A stretch of 64,000 bases of DNA from Pseudonocardia sp. (GCF_025465255.1 NZ_JAODNI010000026.1:48610-112609); one strand, 5' to 3'; shown: positions 17,639-26,838, counted from the first letter of the stretch. Made by a program: numbers and translations. Notes: generated from the letters alone by a model not told the origin.

Positions 17639-18448
17639 TCACTTCTGCACCGTGCGTCCCAGCTCCACCGATCGGTCGCGGGCGGCCTCGATCGCGGCGA
17701 TGAGCGCCGCACGCACTCCGTGACGTTCGAGCTCACGGATGGCGGAGATCGTGGTCCCCGCCGGTGAGGTGACGTTCTCCCGCAGGATGACGGGGTGGTC
17801 GTCGGACTCGCGGAGCATGACGGCGGCCCCGTAGGCGGACTGGACGATCAGGTCCGCGGCGACGGCGCGCGGCAGGCCCAGCAGGATCCCGGCGTCGATC
17901 ATGGCTTCGACCAGGTAGAAGAAGTACGCCGGGCCGGAGCCGGAGAGCGCGGTCACGGCGTCCTGCTGGGTCTCCGGGACCCGGACGACGCGGCCGACCG
18001 CACCGAGTAGCTCCTCGACGACGGCCAGGTGCTCGTCCGTGGCGTGACTGCCGGCGGAGATCGCGCTCATCGCCTCGCCGACCACCATCGGGGTGTTCGG
18101 CATGACCCGCACGACCGGGGTGCCCGCGGGCAGCCCGCCCTCGAACAGCGCGGTCGGCAGCCCCGCGCACAGCGTGACGACGAGTGTGCCGGCGTCGAGC
18201 GCGCCGTCCAGGTCCCGCAGGACGGGCGCGATGTCCTGCGGCTTGACGGCCACGACCACGACGTCGGCCTTGGCCGCGGCCGTCGGCACGTCCGCGCTCT
18301 CGACCCCCAGCCGCCCGGTCAGCTCGGCCGCCCGCTCGGGATGGCGTTCGGTGAACACCAGGTCCCCGGGCGCCCGCCCCGCCTTCAACAGCCCCGAAAG
18401 GAGCGCCTCGCCGATCTTCCCGGCCCCCAGCACCGCGATGCGTGTCAT
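17639..18448 (-). CDS. proC: Pyrroline-5-carboxylate reductase
   Basis: Last step of proline synthesis: NAD(P)H reduction of 1-pyrroline-5-carboxylate. 269 residues, normal length. N-terminal nucleotide motif VLGAGKIGEALLSGL, then VKPQDIAPVL, VRVMPNTP, and the catalytic signature ALSGSGPAYFFYLVEAM with SPAGTTISAIRELE. Cytoplasmic decamer in the family. The ATG is preceded by TACCGT 8 nt upstream, suggesting leaderless initiation. Confidence 0.97.
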   Translation of the reverse strand: MTRIAVLGAGKIGEALLSGLLKAGRAPGDLVFTERHPERAAELTGRLGVESADVPTAAAKADVVVVAVKPQDIAPVLRDLDGALDAGTLVVTLCAGLPTALFEGGLPAGTPVVRVMPNTPMVVGEAMSAISAGSHATDEHLAVVEELLGAVGRVVRVPETQQDAVTALSGSGPAYFFYLVEAMIDAGILLGLPRAVAADLIVQSAYGAAVMLRESDDHPVILRENVTSPAGTTISAIRELERHGVRAALIAAIEAARDRSVELGRTVQK

Positions 18449-18455
18449 GGGACCG

Positions 18456-18461
18456 ACGGTA
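18456..18461 (-). promoter_or_regulatory. -10 box (TACCGT) of proC, leaderless start
   Basis: TACCGT on the minus strand ends 8 nt before the A of the proC ATG, so transcription would begin at or next to the start codon. No ribosome site is seen. Confidence 0.5.
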
Positions 18462-18505
18462 GCCGCCGGGTCCGCAGGGCCGCCGGGGAGTTCCTGCCGG
18501 CGGGG

Positions 18506-19339
18506 TCAGGGGCGGGGCAGCGGCGCCAGGGCGATCTGGCGCGCCTGGCAGACCAGCCGGCCCGCGGAGTCGACGACGGTGACGTCCTCGTCGAACCAGG
18601 TGCCCCGGACGGACGCCGAGCGCGACTCCAGGCGCAGCCAGCCCGGCGCCGGGTGGGCCCGTAGCAGCGCGGTGAGCTGCACGGTCGGCGCCCAGCCCGG
18701 GTCGCCGAGGTTGAACAGCGTCGGCGGCAGGATGTCCCCCGCGAGCAGCGCGTAGAGGACGTCGGGCTCCTCGCCGATCGGTCGCGTCCAGCCGCGGATG
18801 ATCGGCGGGCCCTGCTCGCCCCGGACGAACGGGATCGTCTCACCGTCGTAGCGGACCTCCGTGGAGGCGGCGAGCCCCGCGGCCGGAGCGAGCCGGTTCG
18901 CGCTCCGGTCGAGCGCCTCGGCGGGCGGCTCCGCGGCAATGTCCGGCAGGTCGGACCAGCGCGGCGCGTCCGTGGGCAGCCGGCCAGCGGTCACCGTGGC
19001 CGTCAGCATGAGCTTGTCGCCCTGGGTCATCCGGACCGCGGCGACCGACGCCGTGCGGCCCAGCTTGAGCACCTCCGTGCTCATCTCGACGGGCCCGAGG
19101 CCCGGAGCCCGCAGGAACTCGGTGCTGATCGCGACGGGGTCGAGCGCGGTGCCCGTCCCGGCGGCCAGCCGGCCCAGCGCGGCCTTGGCCAGCAGCACCA
19201 TCAGCAGCCCGCCGTGGGCCTTGTCCCCGACCGCGAACCGCTCACCGATCTCGGCGGTGAACCGGCCGTCGCCGGCGTCCGCGACGACCGTCGACTCCGA
19301 GAACGGGCGCCGGGTCACCTCCTGCGCGGGGGCGCTCAT
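18506..19339 (-). CDS. Acyl-CoA thioesterase family protein (Rv0499-like)
   Basis: 277 residues. Two hot-dog domains in tandem of the TesB-like thioesterase family: an N-terminal half with FTAEIGERFAVGDKAHGGLLMVLLAKAAL and ISTEFLRAPGLGPVEM, and a C-terminal half with SRSASVRGTWFDEDVTVVDSAGRLVCQARQIALA. It likely hydrolyses acyl-CoA; chain length is not predictable. Start at 19339 (MSAPAQEVTRRPFSEST) fits the fold; the upstream extension is not family-like. It lies in the conserved proC-Ppx block. Confidence 0.85.
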   Translation of the reverse strand: MSAPAQEVTRRPFSESTVVADAGDGRFTAEIGERFAVGDKAHGGLLMVLLAKAALGRLAAGTGTALDPVAISTEFLRAPGLGPVEMSTEVLKLGRTASVAAVRMTQGDKLMLTATVTAGRLPTDAPRWSDLPDIAAEPPAEALDRSANRLAPAAGLAASTEVRYDGETIPFVRGEQGPPIIRGWTRPIGEEPDVLYALLAGDILPPTLFNLGDPGWAPTVQLTALLRAHPAPGWLRLESRSASVRGTWFDEDVTVVDSAGRLVCQARQIALAPLPRP

Positions 19340-19421
19340 GGTCGTCCTTGGGAGTGGCGGGGAACGAGACACATGCATTACGGGTACCACCCGGCCGTCA
19401 CGGGGACCGAGGCCCTGTGAC

Positions 19422-20294
19422 CTACGTCAACCCGGTCACGCGGATTGGCACCGGGCCCGGACGGGGCGCGGGGACCGGCCCGGGCTGCAGGTTCAGCCTC
19501 GCGTAGAGCAGCGAATCACTGAGCATCGCGACACGCGCCTGGCGCGTCCGGGCCCGCCGGGTGCTGACCTCGAGGACGACGACGCCGCCGGCGTGGGCGA
19601 ACGGGCCCGCGCTCAGCCGTTCGCAGAGCTCCCGGCAGGGCTGGTTGCCGCGGCCGGGGACGAGGTGCTCGTCCCGCGGGGCACCGCTCCCGTCCGTCAG
19701 GTGGACGTGCACGAGGCCGGTGCCCATCCGCTCCTGCATCGCGAGGGCGTCCGAGCCCGCGGCGGCGGTGTGCGAGAGATCGAGGGTGTAGAAGGCGTGG
19801 CCGACCTCGGTGGGATCGAAACCGGGCGCGTACGGGACGGTCCGGATCCCGCCGCGGCACACGGGGAACATGTTCTCGACGGCCAGCCGGACGCCGGCGG
19901 TCTCGCCGGCCCGGGCGACCTCGTCGGAGAACGCGGCGGCGTAGCGGCGCTGCCAGCGGAACGGCGGGTGCAGGACGACCGTGCCGGCCCCCAGGAGGTC
20001 CGCGGCGACGACGGAACGCCGGATGCGGCCGATCGGGTCCGAACCCCAGACGCGTTGGGTGACGGCCAGGCAGGGGGCGTGCACGGCCAGCACGGGGACG
20101 CCGTAGCGCCGGACGAGCCGGTCGACCGCGCGGACGTCCTGGCTCACCGGATCCGTCCAGATCATCAGCTCGACGCCGTCGTAGCCCAGATCCGCGGCGA
20201 TCTCGAACGCGGCGGCGGCCGGTTCGGGGTAGACGGACGCGGTGGAGAGCGCGACCGGCGGCACCGGCGCGGCTCCGTTCCCCGACCCGTCCAC
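19422..20294 (-). CDS. Sugar phosphate isomerase/epimerase, TIM barrel (Rv0498-like)
   Basis: About 290 residues. Xylose-isomerase-like AP-endonuclease-2 fold: FEIAADLGYDGVELMIWTDP, VLAVHAPCLAVT, GTVVLHPPFRWQRRYA, RLAVENMFPV, YTLDLSHTAAAGSDAL, LVHVHLTDGSG and GGVVVLEVSTRR. Metal-binding His/Glu/Asp positions are retained (ENMFP, DLSH, HVHLTDG). Substrate unknown. The GTG start at 20294 lies 2 nt after the stop of the membrane-protein gene, so they are co-transcribed. Confidence 0.85.
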   Translation of the reverse strand: MDGSGNGAAPVPPVALSTASVYPEPAAAAFEIAADLGYDGVELMIWTDPVSQDVRAVDRLVRRYGVPVLAVHAPCLAVTQRVWGSDPIGRIRRSVVAADLLGAGTVVLHPPFRWQRRYAAAFSDEVARAGETAGVRLAVENMFPVCRGGIRTVPYAPGFDPTEVGHAFYTLDLSHTAAAGSDALAMQERMGTGLVHVHLTDGSGAPRDEHLVPGRGNQPCRELCERLSAGPFAHAGGVVVLEVSTRRARTRQARVAMLSDSLLYARLNLQPGPVPAPRPGPVPIRVTGLT

Positions 20295-20296
20295 GG

Positions 20297-21787
20297 CTAG
20301 CGGTCGAGCAGGACGAGGATCGCCGGGGACACCGTGAGCAGCAGCCCGACGAGGACGGCGAACACGGTGGTCCGCAGGTCGTCGTTGCGCAGGAGCGCGC
20401 GGACCCCGATGACCAGGCCGACCGTCAGGATCACCGCCGCGGCGAGGGCCACCACCGGCAGGTTGAACCAGAGGTACCGGAACCCCACCCAGATGGCCGC
20501 GCCCGCGAGGGCACCGGCGATCCACTGGCCGATGACCACGGCCCAGGCCTGCCCGGTGCCGGCCTCCTCGTCGAGGTCGTCGTCCTCCTCGAGCTCCGCG
20601 ACGCGACGACGGCTGCCGAGCCCGGCGGGCGCCTCGTCCGGACGCACGCGACGGTCCGCCGGGTACTCGGCGTCGTCCAGCTCGTCGTCGAGGTCGTCCG
20701 GGTCGAAGGCCGCGGCCTCGGTCGCCGGGCCGCCGTCGTCCGCGGGGCGGCCGGGGGCGTCGTCGTCGTCCAGCGGGAGGCCGCCGAGCTGGGTCGGCGG
20801 GCCGCCGTCGTCCGCGAGAGCCCGCGCCCGGTCCGCGGCGCCGCGCTCGCCCCGGCGGGGGGCGTCGATCGGGCCGGTCGCCGGCTCGGCGCCGGCGTTG
20901 TCGGTGTAGCGGGGGATCTGCTCGGTGGGGCGCTCCGGAGCCGTGGCCCGGGCCGCCGGCCGCCCGTTCGTCACGGGCGCGGGTGACGGGAAGGTGGCGC
21001 GCGGCGGCATGCCGCGGCCCGGGGACTGGGCGGGGCCCTGCAGGCTCTGGGCCTGGCCGGGGCGGGCCGGGGGCTGGGGCCGGCCGACGCGCTCCGGGGA
21101 GGGCTGCTGGGTCTGCCGGTCGGAGATCCGGGGGTTGCGGGGCGACGGGTCCTGGGCCCGGCGGTCCGGGGCCGGACGGTCCGGAGCCGGTGCGAGGGCC
21201 GGGTGTTCAGGAGCCGGGCGATCCGGGGCCGGGCGTTCGGGGACGTCCGCGGCGGGCTCCGGGGCGCGGCGGCGTCCCGTGTACGCCGCGACCCCGTTCG
21301 TGCCGGATCCGTCGGGGCCGAAACCGTTCGGGCCGGAGCCGTTCGGGGTGTATGCGGTGCGGCCGTTGCTCGCCGCCTCCGGGGTGCCGGCGTCCCAGCT
21401 ATTCGCGGATCCGCCGTCGACGGGCGCGCGGCCGGACTCGTGGCCGTGGCTGCCGAAGCCGTTGCGGCCCGCTCCGTTCCGGTCCGGTCCGTTCCGGTCC
21501 GGTCCGGCGCTGCGGAACCCGCCGCCGCCTGCGGGCTCGGGCGCCGCCCGTCGCCCGGCGGACGGGGGTTCCTCGCTGAGCCACGGCCGGGCGGTGGGCA
21601 CCTGCGGGCCCATCGTCGCGGCTCCGGCGGGCGCGGCGCGGCGCCCGTCGGAGCCCTCGCCGTCAGGGGTCTCGACGGGGTCGTCGGCCTCTCGGCGGCG
21701 TCGCCGACGACCGGCGCCGCCGCCGCCGTTCTCGGCGAGCAGCTCGGCGACCGTGCGCTGACGGGGCTGGTCGGTCTCTGAACTCAT
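20297..21787 (-). CDS. Low-complexity membrane protein (Rv0497-like)
   Basis: 496 residues. The first 400 are disordered, with short repeats of Pro-Asp-Arg-Asn-Gly, Pro-Asn-Gly-Ser-Gly and Pro-Ala-Pro-Asp-Arg type, then an acidic block ([12 protein letters not shown]). About three membrane helices close the protein ([59 protein letters not shown]). Function unknown; conserved next to Ppx/GppA in actinobacteria. Its ATG overlaps the ppx stop as ATGA, implying coupling. The repeats make the length likely to vary among strains. Confidence 0.8.
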   Translation of the reverse strand: MSSETDQPRQRTVAELLAENGGGGAGRRRRRREADDPVETPDGEGSDGRRAAPAGAATMGPQVPTARPWLSEEPPSAGRRAAPEPAGGGGFRSAGPDRNGPDRNGAGRNGFGSHGHESGRAPVDGGSANSWDAGTPEAASNGRTAYTPNGSGPNGFGPDGSGTNGVAAYTGRRRAPEPAADVPERPAPDRPAPEHPALAPAPDRPAPDRRAQDPSPRNPRISDRQTQQPSPERVGRPQPPARPGQAQSLQGPAQSPGRGMPPRATFPSPAPVTNGRPAARATAPERPTEQIPRYTDNAGAEPATGPIDAPRRGERGAADRARALADDGGPPTQLGGLPLDDDDAPGRPADDGGPATEAAAFDPDDLDDELDDAEYPADRRVRPDEAPAGLGSRRRVAELEEDDDLDEEAGTGQAWAVVIGQWIAGALAGAAIWVGFRYLWFNLPVVALAAAVILTVGLVIGVRALLRNDDLRTTVFAVLVGLLLTVSPAILVLLDR

Positions 21788-22794
21788 CCGCTACACCGTG
21801 CCCCGTCCGACGTCAAGCGTCCAAGTGCTGATGGCGCGTCCTGCGCCGAGCGGTCGCTCCGGGACGACCCATCGAGCGTGTCGAGCCTCCGGAGGATCAC
21901 TCCTTCGCGCAACGCCCAGGGGCAGATGTCGAGTTCGGACACCTTCAGCGCGCGCATCGCGGCCTCCGCGACGAGGGCGCCCGCGACGACCTGGTGGGCC
22001 CGGCTCGCGCTCACCCCCTCCAACTCGGCGAGGTCCGCGGAGGACATCCGGCTGATGAACGACATGAGCTGGCGCAGCCCCACGTCGGTGAGCGTGCGGC
22101 GGACCCGCAGCCCGGCGCTCGACGGCTGCGCACCCGTGAGCCGGGCGAGCGAGCGGAACGTCTTGGACGTCCCGACGACCAGATCCGGTTCCCCGTCGCG
22201 GCGCAGATCCCGGGCCACCGGCGCGAGGTCCGCGTCGAGCTTCTCGCGCAGCGCGGCGACCTCCGCGCGGCTGGGCGGGTCCGAGGTGAAGTGGTCCCGG
22301 GTGAGCCGGCCCGCCCCGAGCGGCAGCGACGCGGCCGCGGCCGGGTGCTCGTCCCGCCCGGTGGCGAGCTCGAGCGAGCCGCCGCCGATGTCCAGGACCA
22401 GCAACCGCCCGGCGGACCAGCCGTACCAGCGGCGGACGGCCAGGAAGGTGTAGCGCGCCTCGTCGTCCCCCGGCAGGACCTGGAGCGCGACGCCCGTCTC
22501 CGCCCGGACCCGGGTGAGCACGGCGGCGGAGTTGGTGGCGTCCCGTAGGGCGGACGTGGCGAAGGCGAGCAGGTCGTCGCAGCCGAGCGCGATCGACGCG
22601 TCCCGCGCCCTGTGCACCGCCGCGACCAGGGAGTCCGCGCCGGAGCGGTCCAGCGCCCCGTCCCGGCCCAGGTGCTCGGCGAGGCGCAGCTCCGCCTTCT
22701 CCGACGTCATCGGGGTCGGGTGCCCACCACGATGCGCGTCCACCACCAGCAGATGGACGGTGTTGGAACCGACGTCGAGCACACCCAGGCGCAC
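21784..22794 (-). CDS. Exopolyphosphatase / guanosine pentaphosphatase (Ppx/GppA family)
   Basis: 336 residues. Actin-like ASKHA fold: phosphate 1 loop [31 protein letters not shown], and phosphate 2 loop [16 protein letters not shown]. It is of the short actinobacterial type (Rv0496-like), which lacks the C-terminal extension of E. coli Ppx. Family members hydrolyse long-chain polyphosphate or pppGpp. Proximity to senX3-regX3 links it to phosphate control. GTG at 22794 sits 7 nt after TAACCT, so it may be leaderless. Confidence 0.9.
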   Translation of the reverse strand: MRLGVLDVGSNTVHLLVVDAHRGGHPTPMTSEKAELRLAEHLGRDGALDRSGADSLVAAVHRARDASIALGCDDLLAFATSALRDATNSAAVLTRVRAETGVALQVLPGDDEARYTFLAVRRWYGWSAGRLLVLDIGGGSLELATGRDEHPAAAASLPLGAGRLTRDHFTSDPPSRAEVAALREKLDADLAPVARDLRRDGEPDLVVGTSKTFRSLARLTGAQPSSAGLRVRRTLTDVGLRQLMSFISRMSSADLAELEGVSASRAHQVVAGALVAEAAMRALKVSELDICPWALREGVILRRLDTLDGSSRSDRSAQDAPSALGRLTSDGARCSG

Positions 22795-22800
22795 GCGATC

Positions 22801-22806
22801 AGGTTA
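22801..22806 (-). promoter_or_regulatory. -10 box (TAACCT) of ppx/gppA, leaderless start
   Basis: The hexamer on the minus strand ends 7 nt before the GTG start, which places the predicted transcription start on the initiation codon. Confidence 0.5.
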
Positions 22807-22867
22807 CCGACCCGTATCACCGCCGTTCTCCGACCGTGACCGAACCGTCCCCCGAGCCTCGGAACCC

Positions 22868-22992
22868 GCGATCATGGGCAGACGGTCGCGGATCGCGTCG
22901 ATCATGGGTGAAGTGTCGCGTGACGGCCGGTTCCGGCGGCCTTCTGTCCATGATCCACGTGCCGTGACGGCCGTCCTGACATGATCAACAGG
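22868..22992. repeat. Cluster of CATGATC / GATCATG motifs
   Basis: Within about 120 bp GATCATGG occurs at 22870 and 22900, and CATGATC at 22949 and 22980. GTGACGGCC is also repeated (about 22920 and 22964). This is much more than expected in GC-rich DNA. It forms the left half of a repeat island that also has a copy at 23357. Confidence 0.65.
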
Positions 22993-23368
22993 GCGGGCGT
23001 CGCTGGGCTCGGGCAGGACAGGCTCGGGCAGGACGGGCCGGAACCCGCCCGGGCGTCCACAGATGTCTCGAACCATTCGACCTCGGCCGGGAGCGGCAGC
23101 GGGTGGGCCTGGAGTACGACGGCGACGCACACACCGGCCGGCGGGCGCAGCGACGGGACCGCCGCAGGATGAACTTCCTCGAGGACGCGGGATGGACGGT
23201 CTTCCACGCCACAGACCTGGACGTCCTGGCGAATCCCGCGCCGCTGATGGCGAAGGTCGCAGCCGCGCTCGACCGCGGATCACGGGCAGCCGGTCTTCCG
23301 AAGCTCTCGATAATGGGCTCGGGGTCGTACTTTCCGGCTCCGCGACGCCCTTCACCCATGATCGGCGC
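22895..23368. repeat. Inverted repeat flanking DUF559 remnant
   Basis: The left arm at 22895-22913 has core GATCATGGGTGAAG. The right arm at 23350-23368 carries the perfect complement of that 14-bp core, and the match extends to 19 bp with one mismatch. The arms enclose the decayed endonuclease-like sequence, suggesting an inserted unit. The gene-free stretch 22795-23403 is made up of this and the motif cluster. Confidence 0.6.
23070..23276 (+). pseudogene. Remnant of DUF559 endonuclease-like protein
   Basis: The plus-strand frame reads FDLGRERQRVGLEYDGDAHT, then RRDRRRMNFLEDAGWTVFHATDLDVL and PLMAKVAAAL. This matches the C-terminal part of DUF559 (very-short-patch-repair-like fold) proteins common in actinobacteria: core EYDG, RDRRR, GWTV. 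There is no start, no N-terminal half, and the frame runs on without a stop into regX3 on the other strand, so it is a fragment. Confidence 0.65.
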
Positions 23369-23403
23369 ACCTCACGGGCGTTCGGCCCGTGACCCCGCGC
23401 AGG

Positions 23404-24093
23404 TCAGGTCTCGAACTTGTAGCCCAGGCCCCGGACCGTGACCAGGTGCTTCGGCACCGACGGGTCCGTCTCGACCTTCGCCCGCAGCCGCTTGACGTGC
23501 ACGTCGAGGGTCTTGGTGTCCCCCACGTAGTCCGCGCCCCAGACCCGGTCGATCAGCTGGCCGCGGGTGAGCACCCGGCCGGCGTTGCGGAGCAGGTACT
23601 CCAGGAGGTCGAACTCCTTGAGCGGCAGCGCCACCTCCGCCCCGCCGACGCTCACGACGTGCCGGTCGACGTCCATCCGCACCGGGCCCGCCTCGAGCAC
23701 CGCGCCGCCGCTCTCGGGCTCGCCCGCGCCGTCACCGCCGCGACGCAGGACCGCCCGGACGCGCGCGATGAGCTCGCGGGCCGAGTAGGGCTTGGTGACA
23801 TAGTCGTCGGCGCCGAGCTCGAGGCCCACCACCTTGTCGATCTCGCTGTCCCGCGCCGTCACCATGATCACCGGGACGGCAGAGCGCGTGCGCAGCGCCT
23901 TGCAGACGTCCGTGCCGCTCATGCCGGGGAGCATGAGGTCGAGCAGCACGATGTCGGCGCCGTTGCGGTCGAACTCCTCCAGCGCCTGCTGTCCGGTAAT
24001 CGCGACGGCGGTGGTGAAGCCCTCCTTCCGCAGCAGGAAGGCGAGCGGGTCCGCGAAGGACTCCTCGTCCTCGACGATCAGCACCCTGGTCAT
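23404..24093 (-). CDS. regX3: Two-component response regulator RegX3
   Basis: 229 residues. OmpR/PhoB family. Receiver domain residues 1-120 has phospho-acceptor Asp in IVLLDLMLPGMSG, the acidic pair EDEES near the start, and the Lys in VTKPYSARELIARVRAVLRR. The winged-helix effector at 135-229 carries LPLKEFDLLEYLLRNAGRVLTR and TLDVHVKRLRAKVE. The start at 24093 has GGAGG 8 nt upstream. Its ATG overlaps the senX3 stop by ATGA. Role by orthology: response to phosphate limitation. Confidence 0.95.
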   Translation of the reverse strand: MTRVLIVEDEESFADPLAFLLRKEGFTTAVAITGQQALEEFDRNGADIVLLDLMLPGMSGTDVCKALRTRSAVPVIMVTARDSEIDKVVGLELGADDYVTKPYSARELIARVRAVLRRGGDGAGEPESGGAVLEAGPVRMDVDRHVVSVGGAEVALPLKEFDLLEYLLRNAGRVLTRGQLIDRVWGADYVGDTKTLDVHVKRLRAKVETDPSVPKHLVTVRGLGYKFET

Positions 24094-25319
24094 GTCGATC
24101 CTCCAGCTCTGCCGGCGTCCGCCGCCGGATCGGGGAGTTCCGGAGTATCGGTCTCCGGGACGTCGGCGCCGCGGACGGGCAGCCGCATGGTGAAGGTGGA
24201 TCCGGTCCCGGGCCTGCTCCACAGCCGCACCTCGCCGCCGTGGTTGGCGAGCACGTGCTTGACGATGGCCAGGCCGAGCCCGGTCCCGCCGGTCGCCCGC
24301 GAGCGTGCGGGGTCGACGCGGAAGAAGCGCTCGAAGACGCGTTCCTGGTGCTCGGGGGCGATCCCGATGCCGCGGTCGGTCACCGCGATCTCGATCCAGG
24401 CGCCCGCGAGCCGGCGGGTGACCGAGACCGAGGCCTCGGGCGGCGAGTACGCGATGGCGTTCTCGACGAGGTTGACCAGGGCGGTGACCAGCAGCGTCCG
24501 GTCCCCGTCGACCTTGAGGCCGGCCGGGTCGTCGACGGTGATCTCGATGCCCGCGGCCTCGGCGGAGAGCCGGGCCCGGGCGAGGGACTCCTCCACGACG
24601 TCGTCGACGTCGACGGCGGCCAGCTCGGGCAGCTTCTCCGCGCCGGTCAGCCGGGAGAGCGCGATCAGCTCGGTGACGAGCGAGCCGAGCCGGGTCGACT
24701 CGCGCAGGATCTTGCTGGCGAAACGGTGGACCTCGACGGGGTCGTCCGCGGCGTCGAGCACCGCCTCGGCCAGCAGCCCGACGGCGCCGACCGGCGTCTT
24801 GAGCTCGTGCGACACGTTCGCGACGAAGTCCCGCCGGGTGGCCTCGAGCCGCACGACCTCGGAGGTGTCGGCCGCCTCGACGACGGTGAACCCGTCCCCC
24901 AGCGGCCGCACCGTCGCGACGACGGCCGTGGGCCGGCGGGCGCGGTACTCCAGTGGCGAGAGATCCACCTCGCAGGGCGAACCGTCGGCGAGCACCTGCT
25001 GGCAGGCGGCCCAGGCCCGGGGGTCCGGGCGTCCGTCCCGGACCACGCCGAGCTCGGTCGCGCGGGCGTTGGCCAGGACGACGTCCCCGCTCGGGGCGAG
25101 CACGGCCGTCCCGCCGCCGGCGGAGCGGAACACCCGCTGCAGCAGCTCCGCGAGGGTGGGGACGTCCCGCCGGTCGCGCGGGCGGGACGTCCCTCCCGTG
25201 CGGGACCGGGTACGACCCGGCCGCCGGGAACGCAGGCCGAGCAGGAGACCGACCCCACCCCCGACGAGGAGGGCGGCGACGGCCACCAGCACGAACGCCA
25301 GCACGGTCACATGCGGCAT
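24090..25319 (-). CDS. senX3: Sensor histidine kinase SenX3
   Basis: About 409 residues from ATG 25319; GTG 25346 is an alternative. One clear membrane helix at the N-terminus (VTVLAFVLVAVAALLVGGGVGLLLGL), a PAS-like region (FRSAGGGTAVLAPSGDVVLANARA), the H-box FVANVSHELKTPVGAVGLLAE, N-box LVNLVENAIAYSP, G1 VTDRGIGIAPEHQERVFERFFR and G2 GGTGLGLAIVKH. Mtb SenX3 shares this PAS-HK layout and senses phosphate through PhoU/Pst. It is co-translated with regX3 and preceded by PHO-box-like repeats. Confidence 0.95.
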   Translation of the reverse strand: MPHVTVLAFVLVAVAALLVGGGVGLLLGLRSRRPGRTRSRTGGTSRPRDRRDVPTLAELLQRVFRSAGGGTAVLAPSGDVVLANARATELGVVRDGRPDPRAWAACQQVLADGSPCEVDLSPLEYRARRPTAVVATVRPLGDGFTVVEAADTSEVVRLEATRRDFVANVSHELKTPVGAVGLLAEAVLDAADDPVEVHRFASKILRESTRLGSLVTELIALSRLTGAEKLPELAAVDVDDVVEESLARARLSAEAAGIEITVDDPAGLKVDGDRTLLVTALVNLVENAIAYSPPEASVSVTRRLAGAWIEIAVTDRGIGIAPEHQERVFERFFRVDPARSRATGGTGLGLAIVKHVLANHGGEVRLWSRPGTGSTFTMRLPVRGADVPETDTPELPDPAADAGRAGGST

Positions 25320-25382
25320 CGTAGGCAGCCCGACCAGCCCGAACACAGCTCCACGGGCCCCAAGGTGACCCTGCTGACGCCC

Positions 25383-25400
25383 CGGAACGGCAGAGTTCCG
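25383..25400 (-). terminator. Small hairpin downstream of gpmA
   Basis: CGGAAC/GTTCCG stem with loop GGCAGA, 50 bp past the gpmA stop and adjacent to the PHO-box repeats. It could end gpmA transcription or be incidental. Confidence 0.35.
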
Positions 25401-25405
25401 TCCTC

Positions 25406-25427
25406 GTTCACCCCGCGTTCACCCAGC
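25406..25427 (+). promoter_or_regulatory. PHO-box / RegX3-box-like direct repeat upstream of senX3
   Basis: Two contiguous 11-nt units, GTTCACCCCGC and GTTCACCCAGC, differ at one position. They match the actinobacterial PhoP direct-repeat unit (core GTTCACC), which mycobacterial RegX3 sites resemble. They lie about 90 bp upstream of the senX3 start, so RegX3 autoregulation is the simple reading. Confidence 0.75.
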
Positions 25428-25451
25428 TGGATGACGCGCGCCGGGACGGGG

Positions 25452-26186
25452 TCAGCGGCCCTGGTTCGCCACGCCCTTGATGGCCTCTTCCGCGGCGGCC
25501 GGGTCCAGGTAGACGCCGCCCGGCGTGGTGGGCTTCAGGTCGTCGTCGAGCTCGTAGCGCAGCGGGATGCCGGTGGGGATGTTGAGGCCGGCGATGTCCT
25601 CGTCGGAGATCCCGTCAAGCTCCTTGACCAGGGCCCGCAGGGAGTTCCCGTGCGCCGCCACCAGCACCGTCCTCCCCGCCCGCAGGTCGGGCACGATGGC
25701 CCCGTCCCAGTACGGCAGCATCCGCGCGACGACGTCCGCGAGGCACTCGGTGAGCGGGGCCTCGATGCCGGCGTAGCGCTGGTCCCCGTCCTGGGACCAC
25801 TCCGAGCCCTTCTCGATCGGCGGCGGCGGTACGTCGTAGGAGCGGCGCCAGGTCATGAACTGCTCCTCGCCGAACTCCTCGCGGATCTGCTTCTTGTCCT
25901 TGCCCTGCAGCGCGCCGTAGTGCCGCTCGTTGAGCCGCCAGTCCCGCCGGACGGGGATCCAGTGCCGGTCGGCCGCGTCGAGGGCGAGGTTCGCGGTGTT
26001 GATCGCGCGGCGCAGCAGCGAGGTGTGCAGGACGTCCGGGAGCAGCCCGGCCTCCTTCATCAGCTCGCCCCCGCGGACGGCCTCGGCCTCGCCGACCTCC
26101 GACAAGGGCACGTCGACCCACCCGGTGAACAGGTTCTCGACGTTCCAGTCGCTCTGTCCGTGGCGCAGCAGCACGAGTGTCGGCAT
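25452..26186 (-). CDS. gpmA: 2,3-bisphosphoglycerate-dependent phosphoglycerate mutase
   Basis: Interconverts 3- and 2-phosphoglycerate in glycolysis. 244 residues, standard length. The active-site phosphohistidine is in [10 protein letters not shown]. It also shows [36 protein letters not shown] and [15 protein letters not shown] with the second His. Orthologue of Mtb gpm1 (Rv0489), which also sits upstream of senX3. Confidence 0.96.
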   Translation of the reverse strand: MPTLVLLRHGQSDWNVENLFTGWVDVPLSEVGEAEAVRGGELMKEAGLLPDVLHTSLLRRAINTANLALDAADRHWIPVRRDWRLNERHYGALQGKDKKQIREEFGEEQFMTWRRSYDVPPPPIEKGSEWSQDGDQRYAGIEAPLTECLADVVARMLPYWDGAIVPDLRAGRTVLVAAHGNSLRALVKELDGISDEDIAGLNIPTGIPLRYELDDDLKPTTPGGVYLDPAAAEEAIKGVANQGR

Positions 26187-26255
26187 GGCGCACAGCTTGC
26201 CAGTCGGAGTCCGTTCCAGCGGTGCGGACGTGAGAAGGATCAGGCGGGCGGAGGG

Positions 26256-26753
26256 TCAGTCCGCGCAGGCGCCGGGGACCGGCCGGGCGTCCGGATCGGC
26301 GGTGAGCGGGCCGAGCATCGCGCGGCAGATCGCGGCGAGCTGACCGACCTGCTCGGTGCTCAGCACGTCGAACAGGTTCTCCCGGACGCTGCGCACGTGT
26401 CCGGGCGCGGCCGCGGCCAGCGCCGCGAGGCCCGCCGGCGTGAGCTCGGCGAAGGTGCTGCGCCGGTCGTCCGGGCAGGGGCGCCGCAGCACCCAGCCCT
26501 GCCGCTCGAGCCGGGCGACGGCGTGGCTGATCCGGCTCTGCGAGCTCTGGGTGATGTCCGCGAGCTCGCTCATCCGCAGCGTCCGGGCCGGGACCTCGGA
26601 GAGCATCGCCAGGATCTGGTAGTACGCCAGCGGCATCCCGGCCTCGCGCTGCAGCTGGCGGTCGAGCGCGCCGTCGAGCAGAGTCGTCGCCGCCACGAAG
26701 GCGAGCCATGCCGCGCGCTCCTCGGCGGTGAGCCAGCGCGTCCCCTCGTCCAT
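26256..26753 (-). CDS. MarR family transcriptional regulator
   Basis: 165 residues. Winged-helix MarR core: MPLAYYQILAMLSEVPARTLRMSELADITQSSQSRISHAVARLERQGWVLRRPCPDDRRSTFAELTPAG. It is divergent from a VOC-family gene with 85 bp between, and two TTGAA-type palindromes lie in that gap, so it probably represses itself and the VOC gene. Ligand unknown; the helix after the start (LTAEERAAWLAFVAATTLLDGAL) is typical of the dimer interface. Confidence 0.9.
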   Translation of the reverse strand: MDEGTRWLTAEERAAWLAFVAATTLLDGALDRQLQREAGMPLAYYQILAMLSEVPARTLRMSELADITQSSQSRISHAVARLERQGWVLRRPCPDDRRSTFAELTPAGLAALAAAAPGHVRSVRENLFDVLSTEQVGQLAAICRAMLGPLTADPDARPVPGACAD

Positions 26754-26776
26754 GCCGTGAGCCTACGACAGCCTGC

Positions 26777-26822
26777 TTGAACATTCATGCTTCTGCGCGT
26801 AGCGTCACTGTTGAACTTTCAA
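26777..26822. promoter_or_regulatory. Pair of candidate MarR operators
   Basis: TTGAACATTCA (26777-26787) and TTGAACTTTCAA (26811-26822) share the pattern TGAA-NN-TTCA and lie in the divergent promoter region, in an AT-rich patch. The second is just upstream of the VOC gene ribosome site AAGGAG. Confidence 0.55.
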
Positions 26823-26838
26823 ACAGTAAGGAGCATTC

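Noticed and set aside
21000..21600. Short repeats in the Rv0497-like gene as a CRISPR or satellite
   Set aside because: They are in-frame codon repeats of a disordered protein region, irregular in length, with no spacer structure.
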